NCBI GenBank assembly: GCA_013399895.1
Contig: VXBA01003292.1
Location: 330,371-394,370 of the forward strand
Reading direction: 5' to 3'
Origin: Serilophus lunatus
Taxonomy: Eukaryota; Chordata; Aves; Passeriformes; Eurylaimidae
Length of the DNA: 64,000 nt
Shown here one piece after another: positions 1-26,700 of this stretch (its first letter is position 1; the number at the start of each line of letters is the position of its first letter). The translations under genes were made by a program, and so were the position numbers. The notes beneath the pieces were generated by a model. The model had not been told where the DNA came from. It ran no database searches and was given only the letters and a program-made list of their open reading frames with translations.

Positions 1-3000
1 GCTAAAATATTTATAAATAAACTCTCAGATCACTGGTTGGCCTCTCTGCTGAGATTGTTAACAATAGCATCAGTCTGTGCCAGCTGTGATGATGCTTTTG
101 GGATGCAGACGCCTGTCTGCTAAGAAGTGAACTGAAACTCCCTTCAAAACTCTCTTTACGGTATTACCTGACAGCTGGGGTTTTTCTTTCATTCATTATG
201 AAACCAGGTCGTGCTCTATTTGGTGACATACGTTAAAAGCTCTTCATGTTATTACTAGAATCCTTATTTTTGCAAACCCAGTAGCCATCACATTTGCAGT
301 ACATAAATAGCACTGATTGAAAAAAAAATATTAAGCATTTTAAGAGGCCTTTTTAAAACAGTTTTTAAAAGAAATAAATAACATTTTCACAAGTATTTTC
401 ATGCAAAAAACACTGCTGAGGTTATATCCTCAGCATGAGACAGCTGTTCTTCATGGCAAAGAAAGTCACCAAGTCTCTCTGGAGCTTAGCTTCCTTTCCA
501 TGATGTAAACATTTTGTTTATGGTAGGGATTTTTCCTCAAAGATATTAGTGCCAATGGTCTGAGTATGGTAGGAAGCAGATCATCAAATGTTGGATCGCT
601 CTTCAAATTGTTCTGAGTTTTGTCATAAATCAGAGACAGACCCTAAATGTTTTGAGTTGTTCAATACAGCAGAGAATGCACACGCATAGGAGAGAAAGCA
701 GATAAGGCAGGTCAAGGTCCCAGAGTAACACCCATCCCCCTCCTTTTCTTAATAAAAATTAACCTCTTACTTCCTTAGGGAGGAAAAAAACCTAACCAGT
801 TCAGATAGTTATTGTCAAGCACTAACCAGTGAATTATGAATAAGAATTTTAAATAACACATATTTGAGAAGTGAGAGCTGGGAGGAAAAAGGGTTAGCTC
901 TTTGTTATTAGCTGCAGTCTTATTTTCATTGATTGAGGGTCTCTCGGTTTGCCGTCCCTGCTGCTGTAGCCCTTCTATGCTGTTAGAGAACTGCTTGCTT
1001 CGATTGCCAGGCAGAAGGGAACTGTTTGTTTACTGCCCAGGAGCCGGGAATGTAGGGTTCATTTTAAGGAAAGATCTGAATTCTATTTTAGCTCTGTTTT
1101 GTGAAAAAGGGTATAAATATGGGTTTATTTGGAAGCCTCTGTTCCTCAAAAATATCTCACTTGAATCAATTTGATATCTGTACAAAGATCTGAGCAAAAT
1201 TGCAGCTCGGGTACAGTAAGTATAGATGTAGCTGTTACCATAACTGATCATTTGCTCAATATCTCACTGGTGAATTCAGCAGAAAATACAGTGAAATGTA
1301 AGGTCACTAGAATTTTTGTCTTTCATCTTTCACTTTCCGTCTCTGCTTTGTTCCTTTTTTTTTTTTAGACTTGTATCTCTTTTCCTTGTCATCCAACTGC
1401 ATTTTCCTCCCTGCAGTAATTGCCATTTCACAGCACACCCACACCTTCCCCAGTCCATCTGTTAAAATAATCAACAAAAACAGAACTAGGATTCACGTTT
1501 AACTGTCATCATTTGCTTCATTGTTAGAGCTTGAGAAGATTAATGGAGGGGAGGGTACTCAGAATTATTGCTGCTGGCCCTTTCCAGCCTTAAGAAATAG
1601 GCATTACCTTTCTTTGTATATGGTTCCTTTATGGAAAGAAGACTTTATTAAGTCTTACTAGAATATTGTTCACACTCATCATGTATTACATAGCCTCAAA
1701 TATGGTTGGTGGAATGTCCTTGACCAGTCTGTTTACTGGGCCTTTTTTACTAAACATGCTTTAAAATAGAAGAATCCATGTTTTTCTTTCATTAAACTGC
1801 AAAAGTTGATCCTAGCTGCTGGTCATGATATTTCTGACCACTCATATTCATGAAAGATAAAATCAAACAAAGAATGAGTACTAAGGTGATCAGCATTTGA
1901 GAGAGCCTCTCTGAATAGCATAGCCTAAAAGGTCTTCAGTTATTCTACGCCTGTGAGGTATAAGAAAGGTTTTACGGGTAGTCCACATATTCACCAGAGG
2001 TAATTAATTACTAGAGAGAGAGAAGGAAGATACTAGCACAAAAACAAATGTATGTCAAATGATCTTACAGGAAAGTAGGCTAGAAAATAGCGGAAGCATT
2101 TTAGTCATATCAGTGGGGTTCTGGGACAGCTTTCTAGTAGGAATAGTATCAGGAGGGAAAAGTGAACTAGTAATAAAGTTTGAGAAGGCTTATGAAAGGT
2201 ATGCTCTGAATGCCTGAAGTACTGCAGGATAAGATTTCTTTTAATTGTCGCAAAGTATATGGCTTTTGTCTTGGAGGTTTCAAATGATTCACTGTTTCTA
2301 CAGCAGAGAATTACAGCTCCTGTAGTGTAAACCGTTTGCATTCCCAGCCAGCATTTTCTTCTACAAAAACACAAAGAGCAGACAGTAAGGAACTTTTGGT
2401 CTACTTTCCTTTTAAAAATGAATGAGCATTACTGAAACTTTGTCTCTAGAGCAAGGTGAATCAGAGCAGATAGTGCAGAATAAGCTATTCCCATGAAGAT
2501 GTTCTTGTTCTAGTGTTTACCTTTTATGCTAGACTAGAATGACTTGTCTTCAGTGTAGGGTGTACAAATAGTCTGAAATACTCGTGCCTAAATATTCCCC
2601 AACTTAAATTACACACATTGTCAGATTCTCCTTTCTGCTCTCTGATTTTGTTTTTTCTGGGGTCTAACGCTTGCTAATGAGGGACTACAAAATCTAAAGA
2701 ATGTTGCAAAAATAAACAAGGGAAAACTCACCTGGTTCCTTCATTTTTCTAGATGGTCTTATGGTAAGGTGCATATCGCATTATTTAAATTATCTCACTT
2801 CACTCTAGTCTTCACTTGTAGAATGGAGTTAATTTTCTAGTTTATATACTTAGGCTGTAAGGTTTTGGCTGCCAAGGGCCTATTCATGCACTGTGCATAT
2901 AAGGCAGTGATTCTTGCCCTTGTCAAGGTCCTTGGAGGCTGCTATAGTATGGCTGCTACTGCTGACACAGATAATGGTTTTACTAGTGCTCTTTGCACTG

Positions 3001-3039
3001 CCAGCTTGAATCCTGTGGTCAGGAAAAGCCTCTATATTG

Positions 3040-3044
3040 ACATT
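3040..3044. repeat. Target-site duplication of LTR copy 1, left
   Basis: ACATT directly abuts the TG end of the LTR and is identical to 4182-4186. Confidence 0.85.
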
Positions 3045-3419
3045 TGTTGGGATTTGACCCTGACTGGATGCCAGAGACCCACTAAAGCCACTCTCTCACT
3101 CCCTCCTGCAAATGGGCAGAGGAGAGAAAATATAACGAAGGATTTCATGAGTAGAGATGAGGACCATAAAAGAGATCCCTTACTGATCACCACCATGGGC
3201 AAAACAGACTCCCAGTGGGGATATTACTTGCATTTAGTACTAACAGAATCAGACTGTAAGAATGAGAAGCAAAATAAACCTTAAAGACACCTTCCCTCCA
3301 CTTCCCTCCTTCCAAGTTCTACCTCCTCCCCCCAGTGGTGCAGGGAGATAGGGAGTGGGGATTATGGTCAATTGTTATTTCTGCCACTGCTCAGAGAGAG
3401 GAGTCCTTTCCCTGATTCC

Positions 3420-3850
3420 CATGGGGTCCATCCTACGGGAGACAGAACTTCATGAACTTCTCCAGCATGAATCCCTCCCACAGGAGACAGTCCTCCACAA
3501 ACTGTTCCAGTGCAAGTCCATCCCATGGGCAGCAGTTCTTCACAAGCTTTTCTACATGGTGCAGTCCTTCAGGCATAAGCTGCTCCAGCACAGGTCCCCC
3601 ACAGGCCACAAGTCCTAGCAGAAGAATTCTGCTCCAGCATGGGCTCCTCTCCCCATGGGTCAGCAGGTCACAGCCGGGACCCTGCTCCAACATGGGCCTC
3701 CCATGGGGTTACAGCCTCTTTCCGGCATCCACCTGCTCCAGTGTGGGCTCCTCCATGGGCTGCACGTGAGTCTCTGCACCCCCGTTGTCCTTCATAGGCT
3801 GCAGAGGCACAGCTGCTCCACCATGGTCTTCACCACGGGCTGCGGAGAAA
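3420..3850 (-). repeat. Imperfect tandem units inside LTR copy 1
   Basis: Units of roughly 40-50 bp recur, with cores such as CCATGGG, CTGCTCCA and CTTCACAA (plus-strand reading). The units are diverged. They produce several short overlapping open frames in different phases, none with protein character. The same array lies in copy 2, where it runs into the assembly gap. Confidence 0.65.
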
Positions 3851-3986
3851 CCTCAGCTCCGGCGCCTGGGCACCTCTTCCCCCTCTTTCTCCACTGACCT
3901 TGGCATTTGTATTGTTGTTCCCATTTTCTCACTCTGCTCTTCTCTGGCTGCCATCTTCACCTGCCCCTTACCTTTTTTTCCTCTCT

Positions 3987-3998
3987 CTTCTTAAATAT
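3987..3998 (-). promoter_or_regulatory. TATA-like core promoter motif of LTR copy 1
   Basis: On the minus strand this reads ATATTTAAGAAG. The same 12-mer occurs at the matching place in copy 2 (6907-6918). That agrees with a U3 promoter, though whether it is active cannot be told. Confidence 0.5.
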
Positions 3999-4181
3999 GT
4001 TATCACAGAGGCGTTACTATCACTCCTGACTGGCCTGGCCTTGGCCAGCAGTGGGTCCAGCCTGGAGCTGGTTGACATTGGCTCTGCTGGACATGGAGGA
4101 AGCTTCTGGCAGCTTCTCAAAGAAGCTTCCCCTAAAGCCTCCCTGCCACTACCAAAACCTGGCCACAGAAAACGCAATACA

Positions 4182-4186
4182 ACATT
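4182..4186. repeat. Target-site duplication of LTR copy 1, right
   Basis: ACATT directly follows the CA end of the LTR and is identical to 3040-3044. Confidence 0.85.
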
Positions 4187-4877
4187 ATACAGTAGGTTTA
4201 AAACTCAAACTAGAGAATCTTCTGAATGAAGAAGATTCATTTGAGGTGTGGGTTAATTTGGTGCACAGATGGATTTGAGACTGTTCCTTTTCTGGACAGG
4301 GAATTTCAAAATTTTACATGAGTTAAATCCCAGAAGCCCTCATTTATATCCACAGACTTTCAGAAAGTTTTTCTTCGGGTCAAAACTTTTTAGCTTGGCA
4401 ACCACTCTGCTGAGATCATTGCCGAGGATGTAGACAGTGCTGACTTGTTTTCCATCTGCCTGTCTGTCTCCATCTGTTGTTCCCTGCCTTAGAATTCAGA
4501 CGTAAGCTCCTTGTGGGAGGAGACCTCTTTTTCCGATGAGCTTGTACAGCTCTGTATCACAGTGGGTCTGTGAGTGGGGCTCTTCAGTATTCAAGTGTAA
4601 TATATATTGGAAGTATTTTTACGTAAAACCACAATAAAGGAATTCCCCCTCTCCTTCCATTACAACATTTTAGCTTGCAGAAATCTCTCCTCTGACTGTG
4701 CATGTGCAGTGGATCTGAGCATGTTTTGTTTTTTCAGAGATGACATCATGAGACAATTGCCTGCAGTGACTAGGAGATATTAGAAAGCAGCATTTTTACA
4801 ACTTCCATAAAATGGCATTAAACTTGGCAAACTCATGTGCAAACAGCAAGAAGAAGCCTCTGGGAAGGATTGTTAAA

Positions 4878-4925
4878 TGCCTTCGTCACTTAAATGCATT
4901 TAAACATTGTGTTTAAATGAAGGCA
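4878..4925. other. Short inverted repeat, possible hairpin
   Basis: CATTTAAAC (4897-4905) and GTTTAAATG (4911-4919) are perfect inverted copies around a 5-base loop. Outside them TGCCTTC (4878-4884) pairs with GAAGGCA (4919-4925), with a bulge on the left arm. The surrounding 4800-5160 block is AT-rich with TTAATTAATTA motifs and could be a conserved non-coding element. No function is assigned. Confidence 0.35.
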
Positions 4926-6742
4926 GGAGGAGTGAGATTAGCTTCCACTGTGTATCTCCCTCCCCTGCATTGCATAGTAAAAAGCATACAGATTTCTCCT
5001 TGTCAAAACCAATCACCCTCCCATAACCCTCCTGTCACTTTAGTGCAGATGAAAAGCAACAAAGCATTAATTAATTACCTTTAAAACAGTAGTGAAGATG
5101 TTGGCAGCAGCAAGTGCACTTGTAATAACATTTCAATGCAATTATATTTTAATCAGCATGGAAAATGAGTTTGTAGAATACTTTTCATATCTGGGATACC
5201 CCAGTATACTTCACAGCACTGTTTTGATGTGGATTGAATGGCAAATGTGTAGGTAAACAGCTGCCAAGAGAGCTACCATGCCCCTTCAAACATATATCAA
5301 GGTCTACAGGACTTCTCTTTCAGAAAAATGCTATGGGTTCATAAGCTTGATCAATAGGGATCGGCAGAAGGGATTTCTCTTTGTCATCTTCTCTGAAGGA
5401 GCCCAGAGGTTCTGTGACTCAAACCTGAACTGGTGACCCTCTTTTCTTCCCCTTCTCTGACTCAGAATGTGAAGTGCTGTTGTTTGCTTTGCCACGGCAT
5501 TTCCACGTGTCACAGACACACAAGAACACTGTGACCCATGGAGACAGAAAAGGCAGCAGGAGAAAGAAGCATGAAAGAGGCTTAGACATCACATAGCTGT
5601 ATCATCTGCATCTTGTCTGAAATCATTAATGTCTCTAACCCTCCATGTGGTGCATAGGAAATATGCATCTCGTAGGCTGGTTTTACCAAGAACAGGAGGT
5701 ACAGTACGCTCTTTAGCAGATCCGAGGAGTCCCCTGGAAACTGTACAAAATAGCCACTCTTACATTCTGTGGTTATACTTCAGCCTCCTGTGTCTCCAGG
5801 CTTTTAGAGGAACTCCCATAATGCATATCTTTATCTCTTCGGGAGATGGCAGTGTGTCAGGAATGCTCCACCTTGTTCTTCATAGTGCAGGGATGAAAGG
5901 ACTACCTAATGCAAGGACAATTGCGATGACAGGGAATTTCTGTAGCAGAGCTGATGCCACAGGTGGAAGTTGTGCAGATCTGCCCAGGCACATGGATGTA
6001 TGTACTGCGGGGCATTGGTGCTTCCAGCATCTGGGCTGGTTAGAGGACAGCTAGATACTAAGTGCCAACTGCACTTCTAATTGCAGTGCTGATACAGTTT
6101 GGGTTTGAAATTAGGCTGTTTGCCTCTCATATGGCCCCTCCAGCCTCCTGTCATGCTTTTCTAAACTGCATTAGCCTGTTCTTTGTTTTCAGGAAAAGCT
6201 CTGTCTCACTTAAAAATACTATGTCATGTAGAGCCAGACCCACATCTTCCTGGTTTACCAGACACAGACCTGTTGTTCCACAGGACAAGGTTTCCAATTC
6301 CTGGCTCTCTGTGGCAAACATCTACTTTATATCTCTGAGATTTTGGGGGTTTGTCTGTTCCTCTTTGGGGTTTTGATTTGTTTTTCTTTTTTTCTTTTTT
6401 TTTTTTTGTTTTGTTCTCTGATTCTCATTATTCGGGAAGTGGAATGTAATAAGAGCAGGACAGCTCTCTGCTTTCTTCCTAACTATTTTAATGGGTCTAT
6501 GATTTCATCTCATAGCTGTTAGCAGTTGAATTGCTCTCCTGCCTTTCACCTGTGTGTTGCACAAATGCAAGCCTATGTGCAGTGAACATGTGTGTTATTC
6601 TGCATGTACAAAGGTGCTTCTAGTGATGAATATGAAAAATATTATCCCCATAGCAAATAATACCTGGACATGGATAAAAAGTTCTTTTCTGCTGTGATGT
6701 TGATTAAACCAAAACATAACCTCCTGTTCTCTCTACCGTTAA

Positions 6743-6747
6743 GGGTC
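6743..6747. repeat. Target-site duplication of LTR copy 2, left
   Basis: GGGTC precedes the TG end and is identical to 7637-7641. Confidence 0.82.
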
Positions 6748-6906
6748 TGTATTGGTTTTTCTGTGGCCAGGTTTTGGTGGCAGTGGGGGGGGCCTGAGGG
6801 AGAGGCTTCTTCAAGAAGCTACTGGAAGTTTCCCCATGCCCAGGCTGGGCCCGCTGCTGACCAAGGCCAGGCCAATCAGTAGTTGACAGAACGCCTCTGT
6901 GATAAC

Positions 6907-6918
6907 ATATTTAAGAAG
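6907..6918 (+). promoter_or_regulatory. TATA-like core promoter motif of LTR copy 2
   Basis: ATATTTAAGAAG is identical to the motif in copy 1. It lies about 160 bp inside the LTR, as expected for the end of U3. Confidence 0.5.
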
Positions 6919-7212
6919 GAAGAAAAAAAAAAGTAGTTAGAAATGAAGATGGCTGCCGGAGAGGAGCAGGGTGAGAGCTTGTGAGCAACAACGCAGACAC
7001 CAAGGTCAGTGCAGAAGGAGGGGGAGGGGATGCTCCTGGCGCCGGAGCTGAGATCCAGCTGCAGCCCATGGTGCAGACCATGGTGAAGCAGCTGTGCCCC
7101 TGCAGCCCATGGAGGACCACAGGAGTGCAGAGATCCACCTGTAGCCCGTGGAGGAGCCACGCTGGAGCAGGTGGATGCTGGGGAAGGCTGTAGCCCGTGG
7201 GAGACCCAAGGT

Positions 7213-7593
7213 NNNNNNNNNNNNNNNNNNNNNNNNNNNNNNNNNNNNNNNNNNNNNNNNNNNNNNNNNNNNNNNNNNNNNNNNNNNNNNNNNNNNNNNN
7301 NNNNNNNNNNNNNNNNNNNNNNNNNNNNNNNNNNNNNNNNNNNNNNNNNNNNNNNNNNNNNNNNNNNNNNNNNNNNNNNNNNNNNNNNNNNNNNNNNNNN
7401 NNNNNNNNNNNNNNNNNNNNNNNNNNNNNNNNNNNNNNNNNNNNNNNNNNNNNNNNNNNNNNNNNNNNNNNNNNNNNNNNNNNNNNNNNNNNNNNNNNNN
7501 NNNNNNNNNNNNNNNNNNNNNNNNNNNNNNNNNNNNNNNNNNNNNNNNNNNNNNNNNNNNNNNNNNNNNNNNNNNNNNNNNNNNNNNNNNNNN
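7213..7593. other. Assembly gap (381 N)
   Basis: The gap falls exactly in the tandem-repeat part of LTR copy 2. Sequence on both sides belongs to the same LTR, so the missing bases are most likely more of the repeat array and the 3' LTR part. Any open frame drawn across it is meaningless. Confidence 0.95.
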
Positions 7594-7636
7594 CTGTAGT
7601 GGGCCCCTGGCACTCAGCCCGGGTTAAACCACTACA

Positions 7637-7641
7637 GGGTC
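7637..7641. repeat. Target-site duplication of LTR copy 2, right
   Basis: GGGTC follows the CA end and is identical to 6743-6747. Confidence 0.82.
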
Positions 7642-7892
7642 TCTCTTGGAAATAGCATATTGCTTTCTTTTTCCCATGCTTGTGGGCAAACAGCATCATT
7701 GTGCAATGTTTGCTGGGATCTGCCTTTCATAAGTGGACAAGATCAGTCTTCAGCTTTGATGGCATAGTAAAATGCTCATGAGTGAAAGAAGAAAGTAAGA
7801 TAAATTTGTAATCTGGTGTTCAGGTGCAGGATCAGTAAATGACATAGAAATTTATTCTACATGTTCCTTGTAATTTAATGATAAATGTGAAG

Positions 7893-7926
7893 CCTTCCTT
7901 CCTTCCTTCCTTCCTTCCTTCCTTCC
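7893..7926. repeat. (CCTT)n microsatellite
   Basis: Eight CCTT units in a row lie in the intron. Confidence 0.95.
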
Positions 7927-8303
7927 CAGAAATGAACTTTAAGTATAAAGAATCAGCTATTATGCATATACAGAAAGGAGGAGTTTGTTAGCTTTCATTA
8001 GATTATAAATGGAAGGGCTTGGAAAGGGTAAAAAATTGCCAAACACTTGTCTGTGAAGCCTTGTAATTAGCATTTTGCTCGGATTTTTTTCCTGACTGAT
8101 CCATCGTATCTGGATTTATAGTCTCATTTTCAGTGGAATGGGTGAGGATGAACAGTTCTTTATGCAGCATGAAGTTCCTGTTGTATGCACAGATCTAACT
8201 TTGAAATGTTGGATTTAGTTAAATAAGCCTTGAATAAGGATGTCTAGTGGAGTTACCTCTTCTATTTTATAGAACTAATTCCTTGTTTTCTTTTCCTTTA
8301 CAG

Positions 8304-8335
8304 TTAGAACATATTCAGAAACACATATGGTATAT
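8304..8335 (+). CDS. BRSK2: BRSK2 exon: end of kinase domain (32 nt)
   Basis: TTTACAG precedes the exon and GTAAGT follows it. In phase 0 the 32 nt read LEHIQKHIWY plus two bases of an Ile codon, which the next exon completes. This is the last helix of the catalytic domain (C-lobe, just after the RRLT segment in mammals), leading into the linker to the UBA-like domain. It is short enough that ordinary ORF searches miss it. Identification rests on residue-for-residue agreement with BRSK2 as I know it and on exact phase fit with the exon at 13648. BRSK1 has a very similar segment, so on its own this exon would not separate the two. Confidence 0.93.
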
Positions 8336-14529
<6,194 letters not shown>

Positions 14530-14627
14530 GGAAAACCAAGAAAAAATGATTTATTTCCTTCTGCTTGACCGGAAGGAGAGGTATCCTAGTCATGAAGATG
14601 AGGATCTTCCTCCTAGAAATGAAATAG
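14530..14627 (+). CDS. BRSK2: BRSK2 exon: end of UBA-like region (98 nt)
   Basis: The first base completes the Glu codon left by the previous exon. The exon then reads ENQEKMIYFLLLDRKERY, an acidic PSHEDEDLPPRNEI stretch, and one base of the next Asp codon before GTACTA. The YFLLLDRKERYPS motif is a hallmark shared by AMPK-related BRSK kinases at the end of the UBA-like domain. The mammalian protein has Gln where His stands in PSHEDED, to my recollection. The donor GTACTA departs from consensus at positions +4 to +6, but the exon boundary is fixed by phase. Confidence 0.96.
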
Positions 14628-23647
<9,020 letters not shown>

Positions 23648-23713
23648 TAAAACAATGTTCAGTAAAAGCCTGGATATCTCTGAAGCCAATCCCAAATTCA
23701 ACAAAGAAGAAAG
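23648..23713 (+). CDS. BRSK2: BRSK2 alternative cassette exon (66 nt)
   Basis: Spliced after 19807, the exon reads SKTMFSKSLDISEANPKF then NKEE and AG of an Arg codon, followed by GTATAA. Its length is a multiple of three, and it enters and leaves after codon base 2, so it can be skipped or included without changing frame. Mammalian BRSK2 isoforms carry a clearly related insert (SKAMFSKSLDI-type) at this position. It adds a Ser/Lys-rich segment just before the SRSISG linker. Inclusion in this species is inferred from conservation and splice sites. Confidence 0.88.
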
Positions 23714-26700
23714 GTATAAACACTGACAATATGTTCCTCTCCTCTACCTCACTGCTGAGACCTTAAAGATGCAGTACTTACCTTCTCCATGTGGGGACAG
23801 AGCTGTTCTCTTTTTAGAGAGAAGCAAAAAGGGTGGTATATTTACAGCCCTGCACTACATATGTTTTTGTACAGTACCTTTCCTTTGAGGCTATCCCCAA
23901 TGCAGCCTGGGACTGTACCAATGATTTCCCCACTAAAATTTCGTCCTGTTTCTATTTCTGGTTCAGTTCTGCCATGAGTGAGGATGCCCAGGGTAGAAGA
24001 TGTATTTGTTAAGACTTCCTTGGGAAGGATTGGAATATAGAACACTAGGAAAGCCCAGAGTGCTCCACTCCCAGCATTAGAAACAGCAGCACAATTGAGC
24101 CAGTGACAACAGAGTTAGGAAACTTTGGAAATTCAGTCTGACAGAGGAAAATATTAAGTACATGTAGGTAAGAGACAAACTCGTAAGACTACCCAGAGGA
24201 CACAAGAGGACAAAATATGATTGAAGAGTTTTTGGAAGATGATTCCAATCTAGCAGTTCTAGTGACAGATGGTGAGGAATAACAAAAAGGATAACTCTCG
24301 ACTCTGAATAGGGGCACAATGGAAGACAGGCAGGCAACCAGATTTAGGAAGTTCAAGTGGACTTATGTGTGTCCATGAATACGAAAAAAAGGTGGGAAGG
24401 TTTTTAGTGGACATACTGTTTCTACAATTTTGGTCTCAGAGGAAGAGAATTTTTCTCTGTGTTGAAAGTTGGTATTCTAATGGATAACTCTTCATCAAAA
24501 TGTAATCCTGATGCATTTTGGACAAATACTTACTCAAAGGTTAGGAGTGCGGCATATGTTTCAAAAAGGGAGAAGCAATGGCTTCCTTAAAGGAACATAT
24601 GGACTTGACAAATCATTCTTCTTTACATTTCCCCTTTTCATAGAAATCTTTCTATTCAAAGACAAGCATAGCCTTTAAGCCTACAGAGACTTGCAGGATA
24701 TATGAGGGACAACCCCTGTTTTGGCCTTTTGCAGGCTAAGGCAGTCTTTTGTAGGCAGTGTTTCAAATCCTGAACCTGGAATCTGGTTCTGCAGGAGAGG
24801 TTGTGCCTCATGTGGTATGTAAAGCACTCTCTGTAAGATGTCAAATACAACAAACTTTGGGCCTGAACTGTTGGCTGCATCTTAGTTTCACAGCCATAAA
24901 GGAGTGATTATACAGTCTTTAGCGACTGGGCTTTCCTGGACTGCTAGCATAGACATGGAAATTCCTGTTCCTTTCTCTGATTCCCCATATATGTAAGTTA
25001 TGTTCTTGAGCATATGGCACTTCTTGCATGAAAAATTAGTCTGAAGTTACTCCAAATATGACCTTTTTCACCATAATTGGAAGTCAGGGCCAGTAAGAGA
25101 AATGCAGAAATTTTATCTATGACAAGAGAGAGATCTTTCAGCAGATGTTTCGAGCCCCATTTCTTGTCCCTCTGTCATTCTCTGGCAGCTGCTACAGCTG
25201 TGTTAGGAGCAGAGGAAATGACCCTTCAGTAACTTCTGGGGGAATTTCTGAAATCCACATAGGCATTTCTTGTTCCCTCTCAAATGTGGTAGTTTTCAGG
25301 CAACGGGAAAAGAAAGTTAGAGCACTGCACAAGGATCAGCCAGGGTCCTGCTCGTCCAAGGACCAGGCTGATTTTTTGAGAATCACATTCGCTGTGACCT
25401 TACCTCACTCCCACTTCTAGGAGTTAGAATGAAGGACCTCAGTGGTGAGAATGTGAGAGAACCTGGATTCTAGATCTGAGCAAACCAAATGGAGAGAAGA
25501 GATAGGCAGCAAAGAGAACCCCAGCAAAATGGAGTCAGATAACCAGGGTGGCTATGAAATTTTTGGCCAGTGTTTAATTGTCCAATTTTATATCTTTTTT
25601 AAAGGAATACTGCATCTTTAAGGGTCCCTTCCCTCTAGATGCACATGGTTGTCTTAGTAGCTGAGGCCACTGTCCCTTTCTTTTTCTTTTTCTTTCTTTC
25701 TGACTTTCTTTCACCCCCTCTTTCAGTGCTTCTCCTGTATCTGGGTTGCTGCAGCTCCGTAGTTCACTTGCTTCAGTATTATAGGGAATGCACATGTCTG
25801 CGCTTCTGGGTCTATTGTGTCCTGGGATTGTTCATTTTTTTTATACCTCATTTTCCTTTTTCTTTACCCTATTGTCAATTTGCCTTCCATTCTCTTCGTT
25901 AACCTCTTCAGTGCCTTCCCTGTTGGGCAAATGACTTGAAAGAAACATTATTGAACCTTCTTGCACCCATTCTATTTACATTTTACTATTCTGCATGTGA
26001 ATATGGGTGTATTTTCTGTATAAATATACACACAGGTTCCAGTATACAATGGGTGTCAATTTGCTCTTCTCAGTTACATCACTGTAGATAGATTTGTACA
26101 GGTACGATTGAGGACAGTGTTTGTCCCTAAATATGTGCATATATTTGCATATATATGAATTAGATCTTACCCAAATTTGCACTCCAGGCTGAAATATAAA
26201 TGGAGTGTCACTCAAACACATGAAAAAGATCTTACTGTAATGCTTCTTTCCACTTCTCTATCAATGCGTAGCACAACAGCTTTTTCGTACTATTTTAACT
26301 ATGTTTTCATTTTAACTGTTCTCAAAACTGCCTTGGTTGCCCAGCCCAGCACTTGCAATGTTGATGTAACTGGAGGCATGGCTAGTTGCAGTGAGCAGTA
26401 AACTGTGAAATCTACTGGGCATATATTAAATTTGGCATTTCTGTTGGAGACTGTCTTGTGGAGAATGGATTTTCCTCACCCAGCCAGAGGTAGCTCTGGC
26501 AGCTTGGGAGCCTGTTATTGAAAATTGAGAGAATGAGAGAGAGAAAATGACAGAGGAAAACAAGCATTGCACCCAACTTGAAAATAATTTGGCTTAATAA
26601 CACCAAACTGGTTTTTTATTTCTAATCTAATCTTTGTTAATGTGAAAAGGAGGTGACACTTTCCTGGGAAAGCTTATCTGCACCTCTGAAAATTTAATAA

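Larger units (their letters stand above)
3045..4181 (-). mobile_element. Solo LTR of an avian endogenous retrovirus (copy 1, minus strand)
   Basis: Read on the minus strand, the element starts TGTATTGCG with a GGCCAGGTTTTGG segment just inside. It ends in CA after a GGATGCCAG...GGTCAAATCC-type segment (3046-3085 on the plus strand). The immediate flanks are identical 5-bp duplications ACATT at 3040-3044 and 4182-4186, which proves integration. A TATA-like promoter lies at 3987-3998, followed by an array of imperfect units rich in CCATGGG and CTCCAGCA. Length is 1137 bp. There is no internal gag, pol or env sequence, so this is a recombined solo LTR. I recognise the family from bird genomes. 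A 5-bp duplication fits class III (ERVL-like), but class I is not excluded. Confidence 0.88.
6748..7636 (+). mobile_element. Solo LTR of the same avian endogenous retrovirus family (copy 2, plus strand, gapped)
   Basis: It begins TGTATTGGTTTTTCTGTGGC and ends GGGTTAAACCACTACA. Perfect 5-bp duplications GGGTC flank it at 6743-6747 and 7637-7641. The TATA-like motif (6907-6918) and the tandem CAGCCCATGGAGGA-type units match copy 1 in order and orientation relative to the LTR. Bases 7213-7593 are N, so the interior is only partly known, and a longer internal portion cannot be excluded if the gap size is arbitrary. Apparent length with the gap is 889 bp. Confidence 0.85.
1..8303 (+). other. BRSK2: Intron upstream of the first visible exon
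   Basis: I saw no kinase-domain exon here. The exon encoding the residues just before LEHIQKH must lie upstream of base 1. The stretch holds two solo LTRs (3045-4181 and 6748-7636), a short inverted repeat near 4878-4925, and otherwise AT-rich unique sequence. The last bases are an ordinary pyrimidine-rich acceptor ending in TTTACAG. Long open frames here fall in LTR sequence or across the N gap and are not genes. Confidence 0.75.

Noticed and set aside
2865..4278. Several 70-139 residue frames at 2.9-4.3 kb
   Set aside because: Most fall inside solo LTR copy 1 and differ in phase. They come from its imperfect repeat units and do not encode retroviral gag, pol or env.
5629..6054. 141-residue open frame
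   Set aside because: It lies between the two LTRs with mixed composition and no motif. It is likely chance.
6876..7699. Long open frames on both strands at the N gap
   Set aside because: Most of their length is N translated as X. The rest is LTR tandem repeat.
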